Shown here one piece after another: positions 27,201 to 40,026 of a stretch of 64,000 nucleotides of DNA. The stretch lies in the NCBI GenBank assembly GCA_026874595.1, contig CM049309.1, positions 16,012,576 through 16,076,575 on the forward strand, in the 5' to 3' direction. Source of the stretch: Sipunculus nudus. Taxonomy: Eukaryota; Annelida; Sipuncula; Golfingiida; Sipunculidae. The notes below the pieces were generated by a model. It saw nothing but the letters and a program-made list of their open reading frames with translations, made no database searches and was not told the DNA's origin. Numbering within the stretch: the stretch's first letter is position 1; each line of letters opens with the position of its first letter. The position numbers were made by a program, and so were the translations under genes.

Positions 27201-30200
27201 GATTCTTGACCCTGTGTTCAAATTTGACACAAAAAATATTTCCACCAATATCTCAGATTTTCTTTAAGACTAGTGACCTTGACCTTGGTTTTCTAGGTTA
27301 AACCTGAAGAAACATAGGATTTTTGTGAACCCCATCACTTTTGAATAATTGCATATTTTTTTTCTTTAAATTTAATACACAAATTGTCTCCACCAAGATG
27401 TTGGACGAGTTCCAACAATTGTGACCTTAACCCTGGTACTCTTAGCCAAGTGTCAGTATATGCTTATGAAGAAGAGGGCCTATTTATGAAGAGAGATTGC
27501 CTTAATTGTCTGGGGATACTATAGCATCTCTGTTGCCATAAATTTCTAGTTTATGTATAGATACCATCCAAGTGAAAAACCATCCACAGAACTACCTTTG
27601 TCAGAACCTAGCAAGCATCCAGTAGACTTGTACAGAAGCAAAATTGAATTTAATCGAGCTTCTCATGTATATTTCAACAACATAATTTTGGTATAATTGT
27701 TCCTCACCGGTAACTGACAGTGACATAATTCTTATTTACATAGAATTTTTTTCTGATTGGTTAGGCTAAAAGTTATAATAATGTTGTGTATTCCAGGGAA
27801 CCTGTTTGTTCACCAAGCTGTCTCCAGTGGATCAGTTGAGGATTTTACTTGAACGTCACAAAGGTCCTGATGCTGACCCAGTCAGAGCATTCTTTAATCT
27901 TCAGCAGGTGAGACAAATTTAATGGTATCAAGCATCACTGTCAGTTAATTATATATACATAAATTATATGGTTGGAAATAGCTGTGTGATTAATGTAGTC
28001 AGTTTGATTTCCAAACACGCGCCAGTGCAGCACACATATACTTCATTATTTTCATCAACACAGCATGCCAACATATCTTTGAATAAATCTGACAGGAGCT
28101 TTATACATAACCTTTCAAAATTGAAAGGTTTCCTATACAGTACTTTGCATACAGTTACAGTTACTCATCAGTATTCCGTTAAGTTTCCCATGACATGCCA
28201 GGGGTCTTAATAATGCCCTCAGCCTGTGTCAGACAGGCAGACCATGCACGGAAAGGCATTTTTCATTTTGTACCAATCTGCAAGATAGCAAGATAGGAGG
28301 ACTCCCAAATGTTCCCCACATCACAGATAATGAAAAATACACAGTTGAAATATTCCTCCCAGCTACCATGGTAGTCCTCACCATTATGGCTTCTCAGTGA
28401 TGACAAAACCAAAGAGCTCCGTGATTTGCAGAGCAGTAGAGCCATAATACAGCCAAGTATCAGTCTAAATCCCAACCCCTTACTTTGTAAGGAAATACTT
28501 TATTGGCCAATTTGTTATGTTCAATCACAGATTACATAACAAAAAGATTACCGCGTGTAACCATTATGATGTGGATCCATAACAAGACAGGTTAAACCAT
28601 TCTGCAGATATGTTATTTCAAATTTCCAAAATTATTTTCTTTCTGATCATCAGAAATCATCAATATTTTTACACAAGGACATCTGACAACATAGATACAA
28701 TATACCTTTATGCTTTTTACACAGCTTTTATGCTCCACCCCTATGACCTAATTATTCTAATGAGCCCCCTAAACGCTCCAGAAGGCTGTCCATACCAAAA
28801 GTTGAGAGAGCTATTTACAAGACAATAGTGATGTCACAAATATCAGTCACTTATGACGTTGCATTGACTGACTTCATCAACTGAAATTGCTAGCCATCTG
28901 TTCTCCAGTGAAGAATATATTGCAATCACTGTAAAATCTCATGTCAATTTGGGTTAGTTGTCTCATAAAAATTCAGTGCAAGCTTAGACATTAAATTTCA
29001 CCCAGCAGTTGGCGTAATAGCTCCTGTAACCTTAGGCCTGGAACTATTAATAATATCTCATTTGTATAAACATATGATAGAAAAGATGCAGGCAGGGGAA
29101 CTGGTTCAGACCACATTTTTTGGGGGGGGGAGAGTCACCAAAATTCTGCAAAATTTGCGCTTGCCAGGCTATTGAGTGTTTACATTGTCAATGATTATTT
29201 GATTGTTTGGTCACAATTGCTCTGCTTATGATTATTCATTGAATTAATATGCAATTTATTCACATACATTTCATGATAATGTCAAATACCCATGGTTTAT
29301 TTACAGAGAGAACAGGCTTGTGCCACCTGCCTCATCCTGGCCTGCTCATCAATGTCAATGCCAAATGCACAGGTAAGTAATGTTATACCTCTGCTGAAGA
29401 TGAAAATATATGCCAGTCCATCTATATTTTTGTTACACCTCCATGTAGCATTCAATATAATTTCTGTTAATTTTAAGATTTTTGGGTTGCAGTTAGCATT
29501 AACATATCTTAGATCACATTTTATTCTGTTTTAGGCCTGGTTTTTGATGTAGATTAGCCATTCAGAATTCATAAGCAGGTGTAACATGGAAGCTTGTTTT
29601 CTGTTTCATGTTGTGAATGTAATACATTTGCTGATAATCTAAAACTTGCACCTGATTTCTTGGCAGTTTCCTCTGTGTTTATTGTATTGTCTTTATTGCT
29701 GGATATATAGTCAGTCTTCTCTGCTTCAGATTTGTGAGTGGGCGACCAAAGCATTCTTCATGTATGGTGGACAGGCAGGCTTCGGTCCAGAACAACCTGT
29801 ACCTCTCACCATGCAGTGTAAGTACTCCTCAAAGGCTTTAATTCATAAGAATCATTACCTGTACTGCTCACCAGCAGTATAAGTACTCCTCAAAAGTCTA
29901 AATTAATTAGAATCATTATCTGTACTTCTCACCATGCAGTGTCAGTACCACTCAAAGGCCTTCATTCATTAGAATCATTACCTGTACCAATCACCATGCA
30001 GTGTAAGTTCTCCTCAAAGGCATTAATCATTAGAATCATTGCATGTACCACTCACTATGCAGTGTAGGTACTCATGAAAAGCCTTAATCATTAGAATCAT
30101 TACCTGTACAACTCACCATGCAGTGTAAGTACTCCTCAAAGGCATTAATCATTAGAATCAATCCTGTACCACTCACCATGCAGTGTAAATACCCCTCAAA

Positions 30201-33200
30201 GGCCTTCATTCATTAGAATCATTACCTGTACCACTCACCATGCAGTGTAAGTACTCCTCAAAGGCCTTAATTCATTAGAATCATCTGTACTACTCACCAT
30301 GCAGTGTAAGTACTTCTCAAAGGCCTTAATTCATTTGAATCATTACCTGAGCACTCAGCAAATCCATCAAATAACTGAATCATTTAATTGCAACCCCTTG
30401 GTTTAATACAAACCAATTTTTAACCTCTGAATCGATTCATTTTGATAATTTTTATATGCCCATCATATGAAATCATATGACTGGAGTATAATTGTAAACC
30501 TGCCAATCGACCATTAAATTTTAGTGTCCCCCGATAACTTACAGGGGCTTTGATGGATTTTCACCAAACTCACCTTAACTACTTGCCAACAGATTATCTC
30601 ATCCTAGTTCGATTATGGGCAAAATCCACGCATATTTAATAAGGTGATTGATCACTAGGCTTCATTGTAGTGTCGCCATGATAACTTGCAAAGAATATGA
30701 AAGATTTTGATAAAAAAAACTCATCAGAAATGTCAATCAATAAAATATCTTGCTTAAGTTTAATTTCCAGCAAAATCCACGCATATTTAATGAGGTCAGA
30801 GGTCACCACACTTTGGAGGCACCGTGGTGACTCAATGAAAATTTTCATGACACTGATTATACATATTTATTGGTAGAGTTTCTCACCTCAATTAAATTCC
30901 TCATCAGATTTCACACATATTCATTGAGGTCAAAGGTCAAAAGACATAAGACGGGCGTATTATGCACATTTGCAGTGCTCTTTACTTGTGCATTGATCAC
31001 CAGATAGCCTTCTGTTACTGCAAGCTGTCAAATTTAATGGAGCACTCCCTGATGTTGACTCTATTTGTCATGTATGTGCCTTGGATCTAGTTTCACCGCT
31101 CACTGCTTAACCACTTAGGCCAGACTTTTTTAATTTTCGGTTTACAAACCCGCCGACCTCCGATTTCCTCATTTCAGAAAAAAAATAAAATTGGCATTTT
31201 GACTTTTTTCCCCTTTTATATTGCGTCGCCTAATCCAGCACGGTTGTTGACAAATGAGTGACCGTGTGTATTAGATCACCTCAAACGTTAGAACTCTAAT
31301 GATAGGCTAATAAGGCCACTTTCTTAATAACAGATGGAGGGTTTAAGCCAATCACAATAGGGTATCCTTGGGCCATAAATGCAATTGATTGGCCATCAAG
31401 TAGTCAAAAGATTCAGCAGGGAAATTGAGAATTCTTGGAGAGTTTTCAAAGTTCGTTTTCTGCACCACAGTACATTTTCAAACCAGCATTTAGGTCATAT
31501 TTGTTAAACATATTTTTTATAGATAGATGTGAATTAGAAAAGAAAATTAGTTTGGTCGCATAGCGGCTTTACCAGCGTGCCACTGTTAATAACTTGCTGG
31601 TTATACAAACAAATTTACTCCTTAAGACTAATTATTGCACTCAAAGTCAGACGTTATTTATTACTGCAAATTGGCCAAGTTTCACAAGTTTACTCTTAAA
31701 AAATTTTATAGCTTGTCAAAACTTAAAAACGTAGTCTTGTAACGCTTAAAAGAAATTCAAAATTACTGAACAGATGAAATTATATACTGCATGAGGTCGT
31801 CATGTACTCTTTGAAAACTCCAGGAATTCTCAGGGTTTCTGCAGTATTTCCGACTATCCGTAGTCTTAGTGGCGCGGTTTTATGTGAAGTGTTGGCTTTG
31901 CGGATATTTTTATAGTAAAAACAAAAGCAAGCTAAAATAAAAGCCATTTAAAATGCAGAAACTTTGAAAGGTTTCATTTAATTGTTCCAAACGGATGTGA
32001 TGGAAGCTTTGATGTGTATGGATGCCGAAAAGCAATTCCGGACTGACAGTGGCCAAGTGACGGCATAGTAAACTGAGTACGGTACGTACTGTCATGTCAC
32101 GGCCGTGGTAAGAAATGCAGATGAATAAATTAGGTTATTAATACTTTTTAAAATTTTAAAATAGTTGAATAATTCAATGTGATATCCAATAGAGACCTCA
32201 CTTTATTAGCAGTTGTTGTATATTCAAAGGACTGTCAAACATGCGCAACACCAAAAAGGAAAGGTCATGGTCATGAATCAGACAACTCGAGTTCCATGTT
32301 GTTGACATTTGATAAACAATACTCAATAGGGAATAGCTGCAAGTCGCATATTGTCATTGTTATTGTCATTCACGACTGAAAAATAAAAACTGCAGTCTAT
32401 CATGCTAGCAGTGAATATTTAGTTTTCTCCTTGCATATCTGACAAAAATATATTATTTTGTATTTGTATTAGTGTTTGACTGGTCTTTAATTTGTAAAAC
32501 TTTATAAAATAGGCAGTTCACTTGGCAGGGACAGTGACTTAATTTTTATTTCAGGTGTGTATGAAATCATAAGTTTTACTGTTTAAACTTTTATTTGTCA
32601 TTAATTTACCTTCAATGACATTTGAATGGCTTGAAATAACATGGCACACACAAGATTCATGTGGAAAACTCAAGAGGATGATGATAATATTTTAATTTTT
32701 ACATATTATTTTATATATTTTATACAGGTTTATATAGAGCCATTTAAATATGAATTTTATAACCCAACTGTACAATTCAGGATTCACGAACACCAGTATC
32801 CAGGTTTGTTCCAATTTTTTTTTTTCCTACCTCCTACCTATCACTTTTGTCAATCATGTTCGTAAACCAAAGAATTAAAAAAGTCTGGCCTTACTTATAT
32901 AGAAGCAAAATGATGAGGATAAACAGAACGAGAGCTACAGTGTTCCTTTACCATGTAAAATTAATTAGCATCCATTGATTAAACAATTACCTTAAAAAAA
33001 TGAAAGTCTGAAATTAACTACAATTATAAAGTAATTATTGAATTTAGAATTTTTAGACCCTGCACAAGTTACAGTTGTAAAATCTATGTGCGTATTAATG
33101 ATGCATGAAAAAATTCTTCAAAACCTTTATCTTCTTCATGCATGAACTGGTTGATATTTTCAGTGGTGCAGTAAGCAAATGAATCTGGTTCCCCCCCCCC

Positions 33201-36200
33201 CCCCCCAACGTATAATGGCTCTGGACTAATGTCATTTTGTCAGGTATTCATCAGTTTGTGCAGATCTTACAAATGAAAATCACTCCTGTGCATATATATG
33301 CTGACAGAAACATGGGTTTAACACAGTAACAGCATTGTAGTAATGATATTCCACTCATACATCATATAGGCATATTTATTTGTTTAAAACATGGTACTGA
33401 ACTTTGAATAAATAACCACACAATTGATCTTTCTCATGTGTAATCTGGGTTTTTTTTTCCAGCATCCTACATGCCTCAGACTCCGGCAGGGGCCTTCAGT
33501 ACACCAATGGGTAAGTCATTGGACAGTAGTTGTTAAAATACACTACCATTATACAACATCTAATACCCAAAATTGTTAAGTAGCTCTGGTAAAGGTTCAC
33601 TGTAATAATACACTCATCCTGGAAGTCTGGAATACTCATAGATATTATAATGACTTTTTCTGGTCCTGGAAAAAAAGGTTTATTTTTAATATACATGTGG
33701 AATATTCCTTAAATTTAGGTGAAGGTCTGTGTCAACTGCCTTAGATATTGGTCCATAGGCTCTGTTGAGAAACAAGCAGCAGGTGCAAGGATTACCATTG
33801 CGGCTTTACTGGCAACTCCATGAGACCCTGTTGCATATATGTACAATAAGGAGTCTAAAGCCCTGCATTTTGTCTTATTCATTAAGATTATTTAGTGTTG
33901 CTGTTAATTGAAAATTAATTGTGACCTAGCAAAATCCCTGAAAGACCTGGAAAAAAACCTAGAAAACTCATCGAATTTTTTTTTTACCAGGTTTGTTTAT
34001 GAAACCAATCATCCATAAATAATCACACACATGTACCAAGCCATACTTAACAGACAAAGCAGAACGATCAGTTATCTGAAGAGTGCAGTGCAGCATGCAG
34101 AAAAGCTAGTGGAAATAATGCGTTGATGTATTTGATGAACATATACTGGTTATAAAATCAAATTCGATGGTTGAAAGGTAGAAAACAACCAATTATTGAT
34201 TGTTAATCAAATATTTTCTAAACCAGTCATATTTTTGTTAAATATGCTGTATAGAATTATACCTAAAATATTGACAGAGTAAATTCAATCTAACTTGTAC
34301 ATCATGCTGAAAAGTAGAGGTAATGGCCGGGTTGTTGACACTTCTTTGCACAAGGTTAAGTTTTAATGTTTTTCGCTGTTTGGTGTCCTGTTTTTCATTT
34401 ATCTCTGAGAGAGTAAGAATATTTTATCAGGATATTATGAGTTCTGTGGATGTGCATATATACTCATTTTTGATCGATTATGCAAAATTGCAATCAATAA
34501 ATCGATTATGAAAGAAAAAAATCATTGATATAATCAATTCATTTTCACCACTAATATATCCAAACACTTGTACATATAATACTATCTCTGTGTTTTAAGC
34601 CTTTGTCACATTTATTGTAGAAATGTTTGTTAGCTGTTGGATGAAAATAATTTGTGTTTGTTTCGCCAGGAGTAAGACCACAGCAGACATCCACACCATA
34701 CCCTGATGATACCCGGGCCTCGATGTTACACACCCCGTACCCCGGGCAGAGCATTCAGCAGGAGCTTACGTTCTCAGGGATGCACAATGGTATCTCGCTG
34801 TATCTCGCACGGATTCTCAGGTATCTTATTTCTGTAAGATTTTAAATCTCAAACAGCTCATAGCAAAAACAATACAGTGGAACCTCTCCTAGTGGGCACC
34901 TCTGTAAAATAGACACCTCATAAAATTTTCCCTCATTATTTGGGTTCATGACTTCCATATAGTGGGCTACATACTAAAATGACTACATTTTAGAGGTTTC
35001 ATTGTTATAGTCTGTTATCAGCTGATTTTTGTCCAGATGATGGACACTTGACAAATTTACCATCCCATTTAAATTAACGCAGGTCACATGAATAAGCATT
35101 TTGTAAATATTCTGTGAAATGTAGTATTTCTTAAAGATTTGTACAAATACAGTTTAACACATCTGTAAATACATACCGTTTTCCCCCAAAGATAATCCGC
35201 ACCCGTAGATAATCCGCACCCCTATTCAGAGCTACAATTTCTGGGGAAAAACCTGTATACCTGTGTATAATACGCAGCTAGATTCTGACGAAATCCTGAA
35301 TGCTGCAAATTGTTTTTGTGGTGGTCATCGAATATCCGCTCTCTTCATGGGTGTGACTTCGTCAGTCAACACAAGTCTCTAAGCAGAAGATCATTATACT
35401 TGAATTAGCAAATTGTCTATTCTCCTCCAATTGTTAAGTGTAAAAAGGGGGATTGTGCCTGGAACGCCGTTAACCAGGTATTGCAACACTTATATTAAGC
35501 GTCACCAATGCAAGGCCGTTCGTGTCCAAGAAAAGGGGTCGTACGAATGTGTTTTAATAAAATATCATCCCCATTCTAACAAAAAAAACCAGCAATGATA
35601 ATTCTTAGTTACAGAATGTATACAAAAACACAGGTCTCCTTTGATGTTAATCAAAGGGAAGCTATTCGTCATGTCGGGTAACAAACTGTGACGAGCGTGT
35701 CATAAGGAGAACAACTCGCACGCACCCTAGTTAGCCAATTAATGCTAATCATAGAACAAAGAGTCTTCATTAACTCAACACACGCATAAATATGGGTAAC
35801 CATCATTCAGACGCTTATGGTCATCATGCCACGCAGATCATCGTATACGACAGCGTTTAAGTTACAAGTTGTTCAGTATGCTGAACAGAATGGGAATCGC
35901 AGTGCTGCTCGCCATTTCGGTATCGACGAGAGCAATGTTCGACTGTGGAAAAGATCGAAAGGACAACTTGAAAAAATGCCGAAATCAAAGAGGGCCAACA
36001 GGAGTCGTCAAGTTTTCTATCCTGAGGTGGACAAGCAAGTGCTGGAATGGATCAGTGAATGTCGCGCTCAGGGCAATGCAGTGAGCACAGTGCAAGTTCG
36101 ACTGAAAGCCAGCCTGGTTGCAAAAGATCTCAAAATTAGTGATTTCAAGGCTTCCTCAAACTGGTGTTATTGCTTCATGGCCCGGAATGATCTTTCCATT

Positions 36201-39200
36201 AGAAGAAAAACCCTCATCAGTCAAAAGCTCCCAGCTGATTATGAGGAGGAACTGACAGCTTTTCAGGCCCACATAATCAAACGCCGCAAAGTACTGGACC
36301 CGCCACTGTCACTCATCGGTAACGCTGACTAGACGCCGCTAACGTTTGATCTACCTGCCGATACAACTGTGGAAAAGAAGAGAGCGAACACAGTATCAAT
36401 CCGTACGACTGGTAATGAAAAAAACAGGTTCACAGACATGCTGGCCTGCATGGCAGATGGCACTAAATTACCCCCGTACGTGGTTTTCAAACGGAAAACC
36501 ATGCCCAAAGGTGTAAAATTCCCGAGCAGTGTACACGTGCGTGTACAGTCTAAAGGCTGGATGGACGATACCCTGATGAAAGATTGGATTGATAGCGTGT
36601 GGGGGAATCGCGCGGGCGGCCTCACAAAGAAAGAGAATAGCCTATTAGTGTTAGATGCTTTCAGATGCCACCGCAACCCGGCCTCATGCAACATCTGAAG
36701 CAAGTGCACAAGACGGAGGTGCAATAATCCCTGGCGGGATGACGTCAATACTACAGCCGCTGGACGTAGGTGTCAACAGGGCGATGAAGACGCTACTGAA
36801 ATCTAAATACAGATTAGAAATACACACGTTTATTATCTTTTTAAATCAAATTTTCTGTGATGTTTAATATCCACAACGGGGTTTCATTTTAAGCATATAT
36901 ATATGTATTTATATATTTAACTAACTATTATAAAATACCCTAGGTTTGTAATAAATTTAAAACACATCTCCAGGATATCATTAATTTACACAGCTGTTCA
37001 AACTGTCCATGCTTGCACAATAGGGTAATTAATTATTAATTATTAATTAACTTAGGAAACCACCAGGCAATCATTCCTCCCTTGGTTCAAGTTGTTTAAA
37101 TAGTAATTAGTGTATCACGGAACATTTCCCACGGACAAGGACTGACAGGTGCAGGTATATCAGGTAGAAACGATCCCCTTTTGTGATTTAACACCACATG
37201 TAAAAATATGCCGCAGCGCCATCTGCCGACAGACATTGACATCAAAGGAGGTCAGCCAAGCAATATACCATCATGCATATTTCACAACGGCGATCTTCTG
37301 TTGTAAGCCATACTTAAGATATATTTTAAGTATCTGAAATGAAAAAAAGTTAATAAAATCAATAATTATGTTGTTTTAATGCAAAATTTGTACAAGTAAA
37401 GTGAGTATACACTTTGTTTACATAAAATCCTTTATTATCGCTCATCATCGGCTCACCGTACGATGTTCAACCTGACTGAAAAAAAGTTTGGAAATTATGT
37501 CTCCATGTATAATACGCACCAGGGTTTTTTATTTCGATTCTAAGATGAAAAAATGCGGATTATCTATGGGGGAAAACGGTATATGAAATTGACAGGTGGA
37601 AAGCATCCTGCATTTATTTGTGTAAATATTAGTTTTTGAAGCTCATATTTTTACAATTCAATTTATGGAATTTGATTCATATTTCACCAGATTATATCAC
37701 ACTTAAAACTGCTGTATAAGTTTTGGAACTTTACTTTTCATCATTGATTGTCTCATGGTCTAATACATTAAAAACATCAAACATCAGACTCTCCTTAATG
37801 TATTTTCACTAATGACTGTTTCACTGTTATTGTAGACCATTCTGGCACAACAGAGTGGTGACAGACCTGCTGATGCAGACACCCCAGGGTCAGACCAAAC
37901 TAGTGAGTAGCACTATATACAGTGGTCATAATAATGGCTTTCTGCCTGTCTGAGACAGGCAAACACCTGCAAGGAAAGGCATTTTTCATTATTACAAATC
38001 TGTTGGAAAAAGGGAACTCCCAGATGTTCCCCACATCACAAATAATGAAAAAAATACACAAAAACAAAATATTCCTTGGCATAATGGTAACTTGGAAACC
38101 CCCAGCTACTTCGGCCTGGTACGCTGCCCTATTATGGCTTCACAGAGCAGATTAAATTATAGCGCTCCATGATTTGCAGAGCCATAGTACAGCCCATTTT
38201 AACTTTGTGATGAAATACTTTATTGGCCAATTTGTTATGTTACACTAGCCTATATTCAGTCACAGCATACATAACAAAAATATTTCCATGTGTAGCCATT
38301 GGACACTGCACCATAACAATATAGGAAAACCATTAAGTTAAGATTGACTTCTACATCATGCTGCAAAGTCCAGGTAATATCTAGGTTGTAGACACATACA
38401 TTCCACAAGGTTCAGGTTGGATGCTGTTCACTATTTTGTGCCCAGTCTTTCTAATATCGCTGACAGAATAAGAATATTTGAATATTTTGTCTGGAAAATA
38501 AGACTTCCTTGGATGTGCATCTATAATCTTGATCAATTATGGAAAAAATTTGTTATGAAAGAAAATGACTGATAAGTTAAATGGATTAATTGGCACACCA
38601 GTAATATATATATATTTATATGTATATGTATGAATATTATGTTCTTGCCATCTATCCTTCTGACTCATCTTAAGATCGGTCTGACCCAATAATGATCAGA
38701 TACTGGGTCAGACCCATCTTAAGATGAGTTGACCATCTTGGATCAGACTCAATATCTAATCATATACTGCAAATGCATGCATACAGTTTTAAATTAAAAA
38801 TTAAAAAAATGAAAACTGAAAATTTTCTCTATCCAATCCCTGTTTATCATATGGAGAGTATTTTATACTGTTCCCTGATATACCAATAAACACCTATACA
38901 GCTTTTTGGATCAACTGAGGTATTCAACTTAAAACCCTGCCCCCCCCCCCCCCCAAGACTGCAAATTAAAATCAAATGAAAATTTCTATATATTCTTAAA
39001 TGAACTTGTAAGTAATCTGTCCTGATTTTGAGCCAGACTAGCATGTCACTGAATTCCTTTCGTTAATGTGAGTGCGTTGCACTCGCAACACGTATATAAC
39101 CTAGTGTTTTGCACTCACAACACATGAAATGTCCATGGGGACAACATATCTACCTGAACTTATTGTATGAAAGTTGTAAACCAGCTGCGTAATGCTGGGT

Positions 39201-39987
39201 CTGAAATGTCTGCTTTGTCCTACATGGCTTCTTGTTGTTTTCCCAAGCACATACTAACCCTGTTTGAAAATGACAAATAGCCGTTCAAAATAGCAAAGTT
39301 TATGGTATATGCTGATAATCCTGTCTTACACCCAGTTCCATTTTTAGCAAACAGATTTCAAAGTCACAACAAATATGCCAGATACATGGTTTTCTAGCCA
39401 AGTTAAATAAGATAAGACACCTTTGAAAGGTATGTTTAATTCTCACTACAAGTCGAGAATGATCTTTTAATGGTTAGATGCTGCATTATATGTAGAAAAT
39501 AGCTGATGAGTAGAAAGTCTATCACCTTTAATGATTTTATCCCTTGTACGTTGATTTTAATCTTGATTTTTTAATAAATTTAATACATTTAAAATTGTTC
39601 AGTTTTCACTTTTATATTAGTAATACATTAATTTAGAACTATTATTAATATCAGAATATGAACTATGGAGAATGGGCCTGTGCCACATTAAAATCGGCCA
39701 CATTACAAATTAGATCCCCAAACATTAGGGATCAGTAAATCCATGACCCATGGATCTTCAGATATTGGTTATTTGGTCTGACCAATCTCGCCATTTTGAA
39801 AACTTGTTTCCAGACACTGGGGATTGTAAATGGGTCTGACCAACCTTAAGATCTGTTATTGGGTTTAATCAATCTTAAGAATGGCAACCCAATATCTTAT
39901 GTTGGTTATGGGAGTCAGACCCATTTTAAGATGGGTTAGATAGGAAAAAAGTCACTCAACATATAATCAACATATATATACATATAG

Positions 39988-40026
<39 letters not shown>

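Noticed and set aside
29646-29882. 78-codon ORF spanning exon 16
   Set aside because: It simply includes the exon 16 frame plus flanking intron on both sides; the exon borders are set by the splice sites.
32728-32803. Open segment with AG/GT borders between exons 16 and 17 ([17 protein letters not shown]...)
   Set aside because: It is 76 nt and out of phase: joined to exon 16 it reads into a stop, and it would shift exon 17. It lies inside the Harbinger-type element 31118-32890. Exon 16 joins exon 17 in phase without it.
36329-36748. 139-codon ORF on the minus strand
   Set aside because: It is antisense to the conserved transposase core of the Tigger element and has no recognisable domain.
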